From assembly GCA_023383815.1 (NCBI GenBank), contig JAHDYG010000030.1:1-35396 (forward strand): a stretch of DNA of 35,396 nt, read 5' to 3'. The position numbers were made by a program, and so were the translations under genes. This document shows, piece after piece, positions 31,823 to 35,396 of the stretch (position 1 is its first letter; each line of letters opens with the position of its first letter). The stretch is from Rhodocyclaceae bacterium (lineage in GTDB: Bacteria > Pseudomonadota > Gammaproteobacteria > Burkholderiales > Rhodocyclaceae). Under the pieces are notes generated by a model. It did not search any database, had not been told where the DNA came from, and saw only the letters and a program-made list of their open reading frames with translations.

Positions 31823-33858
31823 TACGCCTCGGGCGGGGTATCTGTTGCTTCGCGGGGCCTTGCCCCCGGGACTGCACGATAGGCCTGCTTCTCGTGCGTG
31901 GGTTTGGTCGGAAAGGCCAGCGCTATCAGACCAGCCTTGACCATGGGGCTCAGATACTGCTGCCTCAGGCCGCCGGCATTCCGACAGACGAGCTGAGACA
32001 GCACCGACAAGGTCATGAACTGGTCCTGGCAGAGCGACAGAATGACTTCCTCCATCCGTGAGCGCTCCAGCTTTGCCTTCTGGCAGGGTTCCTCAGCCTG
32101 CGCTTTCAGCACAGCAAGAAATCTTGGCTCGAGCTGTTCCAAGTTATCCACGATGGGGGCATCGAGATGAGCGCTTAGCATGCGGCCCAGCGCATCCCTG
32201 CCGCCCGAACCCGGCACATCTTCGGAGCCGACGGCCAAATGTTCGGAGCTGGGAGCCAAATGTTCGGAGCTCGCCTCGGAATATTCGGAGCTGCTCCCTA
32301 CACTTCCGGCGACCACCGAAGGGAAGGTCGGGCCGACGAAAACCTGGTCCGGCGTCGGCAGGCTCTCGCCGGGCAGGAAATAGACCATGCCGCGCGATTT
32401 CCCGTCCGACTCCAGCAGCCCTTGTCTGACCAGACGCGCCAACAGCAGGCTCAAGTCGTGGGGGTGTGCTCCGCATATTTCCAGCAGCCGCTTGTGGCTG
32501 ACGACGCGCTCCATTGCCGCCGTGGCCATCACCAGACGCCCGATGTAGTCCAGGTCCTCGAACTGGCTGCCGAAGCGGTTCCTGAGGTGCACGAGAACCG
32601 GCTCGGGCAGCAAATCCGCCATCTGGAGCATGAGCAGCGTTTGTTCCGGCTCGGGCTTTTCCTGCAAGGCGGGCGGGCGCCAGTGCTGACTCTTCCAGCC
32701 ACTGTAAATCTTCGGTACGCCCGAACCCCCCCGTTCACCCAGGCCAATCAGCAGGAACATCTGGTGCAGGATGCGATTGCGGCAATCGCTCTCGCCGCCG
32801 CGCAGCACCTGTTCGATGGGTAGCCGCAGGCCGCCCGGATTGCGGAAGCCGAACATGTCCGGACGCTTGACCACCAGCACCGACACGCGGCCCGTGTAGT
32901 CGGCATGGACCAAGGTGTTCACGAGGGCCTCCCGCAACGCGACATGCACGGGCGTGTCGTCCTGCCGTTGCCCCTCCTTGAGCGCGAACGGCACTTTCAG
33001 GTCGGCGACCAGTTTGCGATAGACGCGCCGGTAAAACTCGAAGAGGTTGCCCGTCCAGGTGCCGTCGGGCACCAGCCGGTCCACCCAGCGCAATTCGGTC
33101 TTTGCTTCGGGGCGCTCCTGGTAGTCCAAAAAGTAATGCGGCATGGCTTCCTGAATGGCGGCCCACTTGCCGAACATCAGCAGCCCGGCAATCGTCAGTC
33201 CGGCTTCGCCCGTCTGGCGGTCACGCCGCCAGCCGCGCAGACTCTCAATGAAGTCGGCGTCGTCCTGCTCCAGGTACGGATGGCCGGGTTTCTCATCGCG
33301 CAGCATCTGACGGTAGATGCGCAGGCTCTCGGCGTCGAGGTCATTCATGCCAAAGCCGGTCAGGATGCGCGCATCGCGCTCGTCCTCCACCTGTTCGGCC
33401 AGCATGCGCTTGACGGTCTCATCGTCGCAGCGCCGGTCTCCGTCATTCAGCCGCATCCAGGTGTTGCCCAGCGGCTGACCGTTCAGGTAGACGGGTTTCT
33501 GCTTGCGGGTCGCGGCTGGAATGGAAACGACAAGCACGCTCTTGCCATCGATGCGGGTTTCAAGCACATCCGCATCGTTCAGCAGGTTCACACTGACCTT
33601 GGCACGGTTGTTCAGGGTGTTGAACAAATCTGCGCGGACTTTGGCCGGATTGTTCAGGCCCGCCACGCTGAACACACCGGCTTTCTCCCGCACGCCGAGC
33701 AGCACCACGCCCCCTTGAGCATTGGCCATAGCCGAATAGGTGGGCCAGAAGTCCTTGGGTACTTCGCCGTTTCCGTCCTGCCCTTGAGCGAGCTTGCATT
33801 CAAGCTCCACCGACTCTTCGAGCAGGTTGATGTCTTCAAGCGTTTTCAGAGTGAGCAT
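31822..33858 (-). CDS. AlbA_2 (Schlafen-type) ATP-binding protein embedded in the hsd operon
   Basis: The 678-residue protein starts with an AlbA_2/Schlafen-type nucleic-acid-binding domain (about 12-135; ESVELECKLAQG, YSAMANAQGGVVLLGV). A region with HATPase-like ATP-binding features follows (HVALREALVNTLVHADYTG near 310-330; FRNPGGLRLPIEQ). Winged-helix-like segments lie after about 450, and the C-terminal end has another helical region. A Ser/Glu/His-rich linker at about 522-550 is encoded by 21-bp repeats. Both ends share a base with neighbours: TGATG with hsdS and TAATG with hsdR. Proteins of this type often sit inside type I R-M operons; their role (regulatory or anti-phage) is not established. 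No function beyond binding can be claimed. Confidence 0.85.
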   Translation of the reverse strand: MLTLKTLEDINLLEESVELECKLAQGQDGNGEVPKDFWPTYSAMANAQGGVVLLGVREKAGVFSVAGLNNPAKVRADLFNTLNNRAKVSVNLLNDADVLETRIDGKSVLVVSIPAATRKQKPVYLNGQPLGNTWMRLNDGDRRCDDETVKRMLAEQVEDERDARILTGFGMNDLDAESLRIYRQMLRDEKPGHPYLEQDDADFIESLRGWRRDRQTGEAGLTIAGLLMFGKWAAIQEAMPHYFLDYQERPEAKTELRWVDRLVPDGTWTGNLFEFYRRVYRKLVADLKVPFALKEGQRQDDTPVHVALREALVNTLVHADYTGRVSVLVVKRPDMFGFRNPGGLRLPIEQVLRGGESDCRNRILHQMFLLIGLGERGGSGVPKIYSGWKSQHWRPPALQEKPEPEQTLLMLQMADLLPEPVLVHLRNRFGSQFEDLDYIGRLVMATAAMERVVSHKRLLEICGAHPHDLSLLLARLVRQGLLESDGKSRGMVYFLPGESLPTPDQVFVGPTFPSVVAGSVGSSSEYSEASSEHLAPSSEHLAVGSEDVPGSGGRDALGRMLSAHLDAPIVDNLEQLEPRFLAVLKAQAEEPCQKAKLERSRMEEVILSLCQDQFMTLSVLSQLVCRNAGGLRQQYLSPMVKAGLIALAFPTKPTHEKQAYRAVPGARPREATDTPPEA
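32221..32292. repeat. Four in-frame 21-bp repeats in the AlbA_2 gene
   Basis: TTCGGAGC(C/T) begins at 32221, 32242, 32263 and 32284, exactly 21 bp apart. Two units share the identical 17-mer GCCAAATGTTCGGAGCT (32234-32250 and 32255-32271). The period equals seven codons, giving heptads such as SEHLAPS and SEHLAVG in the protein, so changes in copy number would keep the frame. Confidence 0.85.
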
Positions 33859-35228
33859 CAGACGCTTACGTCCTCGATCAACGCCTCGGTATCTGGCAGG
33901 CGGAGCTGGCCGGAAATCAAGCGGGGGAGAAGGGTGTCGCGGAGGTCAGCAAGCGTGCTCAGCGTCACAAAGTTTTCGCTGCGACTGTCCTCCAGTGCCA
34001 TCACGACTTGCTCAAATTGGTCGAGGATAGAAACTGGCGGAAGCACCATGGGCACCGAGCCCAGGATGCCGGTGTTCAGATTCGGCATCGTTGCACCAAC
34101 GGCATGCTGTACCAGCCATGCTCTTGCTTGGGGAGCATCGAGCAGCATTGAGAGATACGCAGACCAACGCCAACTCGAGCCTGGTCTTACCAACAGGCAA
34201 CCTGTTCCACAGAGCCAGCCCGCCTCGTGCCGGGTCACCAGCGCATGGCGTTCGACGTCGCCCCTCCGGCTGAAAACAATGTCGCCGACTTTGAGTTGAT
34301 GCCGCGAAAGTCGCTCAACGTGCTTATTGGAGACCCGGGCAATCGACGTTGTGTCAATGCGCCTATTGCTGATGTCCTTGGGCATAACTACCGGGATGCC
34401 GTGTTCCGAATAGTCGGAAGCATGAAGTTGGCTACCGAACGGGCCGGTTTGTATTGAGCCACCATGCAGCGATACCACCTTGCCCAGGTTTGCTGCTGCC
34501 CACCCTCTCGGCACCAACCCCAACTCCGATTCCTCAAACCCATCCGGAAACAGCGCCGCCGTGGCTTCATCCATGCCTTCCGGCACTCGGCCTTCCTGTT
34601 TGGCGCGGACCGGGTCGAAGTCGACAAACCAGGATTTGAAGAGGGCCTGGGCGATGGCTTCGAGGGTGGCGTTGGTTTCGCGCAGGAGGGTGATGCGGTC
34701 GTCGAGGGTTTCAAGGGTGTCAGCAATGCTCGTCTGTTCTTGAATTGACGGCAATGAAACTGGTATGCGCCCGATGGTTGCTTGATTCAACGAGGCCATG
34801 GTGGACCCAGTTGAGTTCTGAACCAGCCACTCCTTAACAGCCTTCGTTTGAAGAAAATAGGCGATGAATCGCGCATCGCAAGACTTGGGAGGGCGAAGGC
34901 GAATGCCGTCTGATCCGAGAAACCAACCAGTCTGAGGCTTGCGGACTAGCGCGCAACGCTCAATGCCACCCTTTCGTGCAAAGACAATGTCATTTGTTTG
35001 CAGAATATATTCAGGTAAACGCGCCAGTGTTGCTTCGCATACTCGCGGAGTCTTCTTGTCAATATGAAACGTGCCGTGCCCAATTTCTCTAACGGAAATG
35101 AGCGGAACGCCAGTCTCTGCATACTCGCTCGCTTTCAGCGTTGTACCAAATGGTCCCGTTTTAATTGATCCGCCCTCGCGCACCAATAACTCACCAATAG
35201 TCTGGAGAGTAGCCCACTCAGAACTCAT
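33858..35228 (-). CDS. hsdS: Type I restriction-modification specificity subunit
   Basis: The 456-residue HsdS has two target-recognition domains (about 4-160 and 244-398), each followed by a conserved helical spacer (162-240, e.g. EQTSIADTLETLDDRITLL; and 400-456, ending TLLPRLISGQLRLP). These read the two halves of a bipartite DNA target and the helices fix their spacing. The two domains are alike: TGPFG, DIVF.R.G..ER.ALV and WLVQ..(T/V)G.TM occur in both. The first half is more AT-rich than the rest. The ATG overlaps the hsdM tail by 11 bp. The recognition sequence cannot be read from the protein. Confidence 0.95.
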   Translation of the reverse strand: MSSEWATLQTIGELLVREGGSIKTGPFGTTLKASEYAETGVPLISVREIGHGTFHIDKKTPRVCEATLARLPEYILQTNDIVFARKGGIERCALVRKPQTGWFLGSDGIRLRPPKSCDARFIAYFLQTKAVKEWLVQNSTGSTMASLNQATIGRIPVSLPSIQEQTSIADTLETLDDRITLLRETNATLEAIAQALFKSWFVDFDPVRAKQEGRVPEGMDEATAALFPDGFEESELGLVPRGWAAANLGKVVSLHGGSIQTGPFGSQLHASDYSEHGIPVVMPKDISNRRIDTTSIARVSNKHVERLSRHQLKVGDIVFSRRGDVERHALVTRHEAGWLCGTGCLLVRPGSSWRWSAYLSMLLDAPQARAWLVQHAVGATMPNLNTGILGSVPMVLPPVSILDQFEQVVMALEDSRSENFVTLSTLADLRDTLLPRLISGQLRLPDTEALIEDVSV

Positions 35229-35361
35229 ACCCCAGCCCCCCCAACTTCTGCCGAATCAGCTGGTCCAGTTCCGCGCCCTTGGCCATCTGCTCGCCGAGCT
35301 TTTCCGTGAGCTTCTGCATCTTCTCCGCGAAGGCTTCGTCGTCCAGGGCAACCGCACTTAT
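35218..35361 (-). pseudogene. hsdM: 3' remnant of hsdM (type I methyltransferase)
   Basis: In the frame ending at TGA 35220-35218 the last 47 codons read as a typical HsdM C-terminus: LDDEAFAEKMQKLTEKLG, then EQMAKGAELDQLIRQKLGG and LGYEF, the tail that contacts HsdS. A TAA stop (35364-35362) lies in frame just upstream. The 32 bases beyond it (35365-35396) give no HsdM-like sequence in any frame. The gene is therefore interrupted at or near 35350-35365, probably by an inserted element or rearrangement. The rest of hsdM is not in the window, and a sequencing or assembly fault cannot be ruled out. Confidence 0.8.
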
Positions 35362-35396
35362 TTAGCATGGCGCACTCACGATAATGCCACCGTCGT
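35362..35396. other. Unrelated sequence abutting the hsdM remnant, possible insertion end
   Basis: Starting at about 35353, the plus strand reads CGCACTTATTTAGCATGGCG and onward to the window edge, with no HsdM coding. On the minus strand a frame ending DGGIIVSAPC and TAA is open, but is too short to judge. It could be the edge of an insertion sequence; I cannot assign a family from 35 bases. Confidence 0.35.

Noticed and set aside
32221-32292. CRISPR array or phase-variation tract from the 21-bp repeats
   Set aside because: The units are contiguous, coding and without spacers, and a 21-bp period keeps the reading frame, so it is neither CRISPR nor an on/off switch.

Overview
The window looks like chromosomal DNA from a GC-rich betaproteobacterium of the Azoarcus/Thauera/Aromatoleum group (Rhodocyclales). 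This is inferred from four things: codon use dominated by G/C third positions, a gcdR-gcdH arrangement like that described in Azoarcus, a MocR-linked GABA/polyamine module, and a high density of c-di-GMP and two-component genes. No phage, CRISPR array or complete insertion sequence is visible.

Layout. At 1-52 is the 5' part of a tRNA-Gly(CCC) gene on the minus strand with a good sigma70 promoter. A 435-bp gene-free stretch containing DnaA-box-like sites follows. Next come a DUF1857 gene and rdgC on the plus strand. From 1989 to 5504 lies a glutarate/glutaryl-CoA module: a family III CoA-transferase, glutaryl-CoA dehydrogenase, and a divergent LysR regulator. A small membrane protein gene (5607-5858) faces a four-gene minus-strand signalling operon (12275 to 5860): two tandem membrane histidine kinases, a single-domain response regulator, and a REC-PAS-GGDEF-EAL-REC protein.

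From 12470 to 19667, also on the minus strand, is a GABA/polyamine catabolic operon in the order ATPase, binding protein, two permeases, succinate-semialdehyde dehydrogenase, 4-aminobutyrate aminotransferase. It is divergent from a MocR/GabR-type regulator (19858-21339). The operon would import a GABA- or putrescine-like compound and convert it to succinate.

From 21327 to 28525 is a second c-di-GMP-rich stretch: an HD-GYP-like protein that has lost its metal-binding HD pair, a divergent HDOD protein, and a three-gene minus-strand set (TonB-dependent receptor, YfiR/DUF4154 periplasmic protein, membrane GGDEF-EAL enzyme) that resembles an envelope-to-c-di-GMP relay. A small lipoprotein gene follows.

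From 28670 to the window end the base composition becomes visibly less GC-rich. This part holds a type I restriction-modification operon in the order hsdM tail, hsdS, AlbA_2/ATP-binding protein, hsdR, with start and stop codons overlapping at each junction. The hsdM reading frame is closed by a stop only 47 codons before its natural end, and the sequence beyond does not look like HsdM, so hsdM appears broken at or near 35362. The AlbA_2 protein also carries four in-frame 21-bp repeats. I see no wholly undescribed system. The best leads are the broken R-M operon with its embedded ATP-binding protein and the TonB receptor-YfiR-GGDEF/EAL relay.
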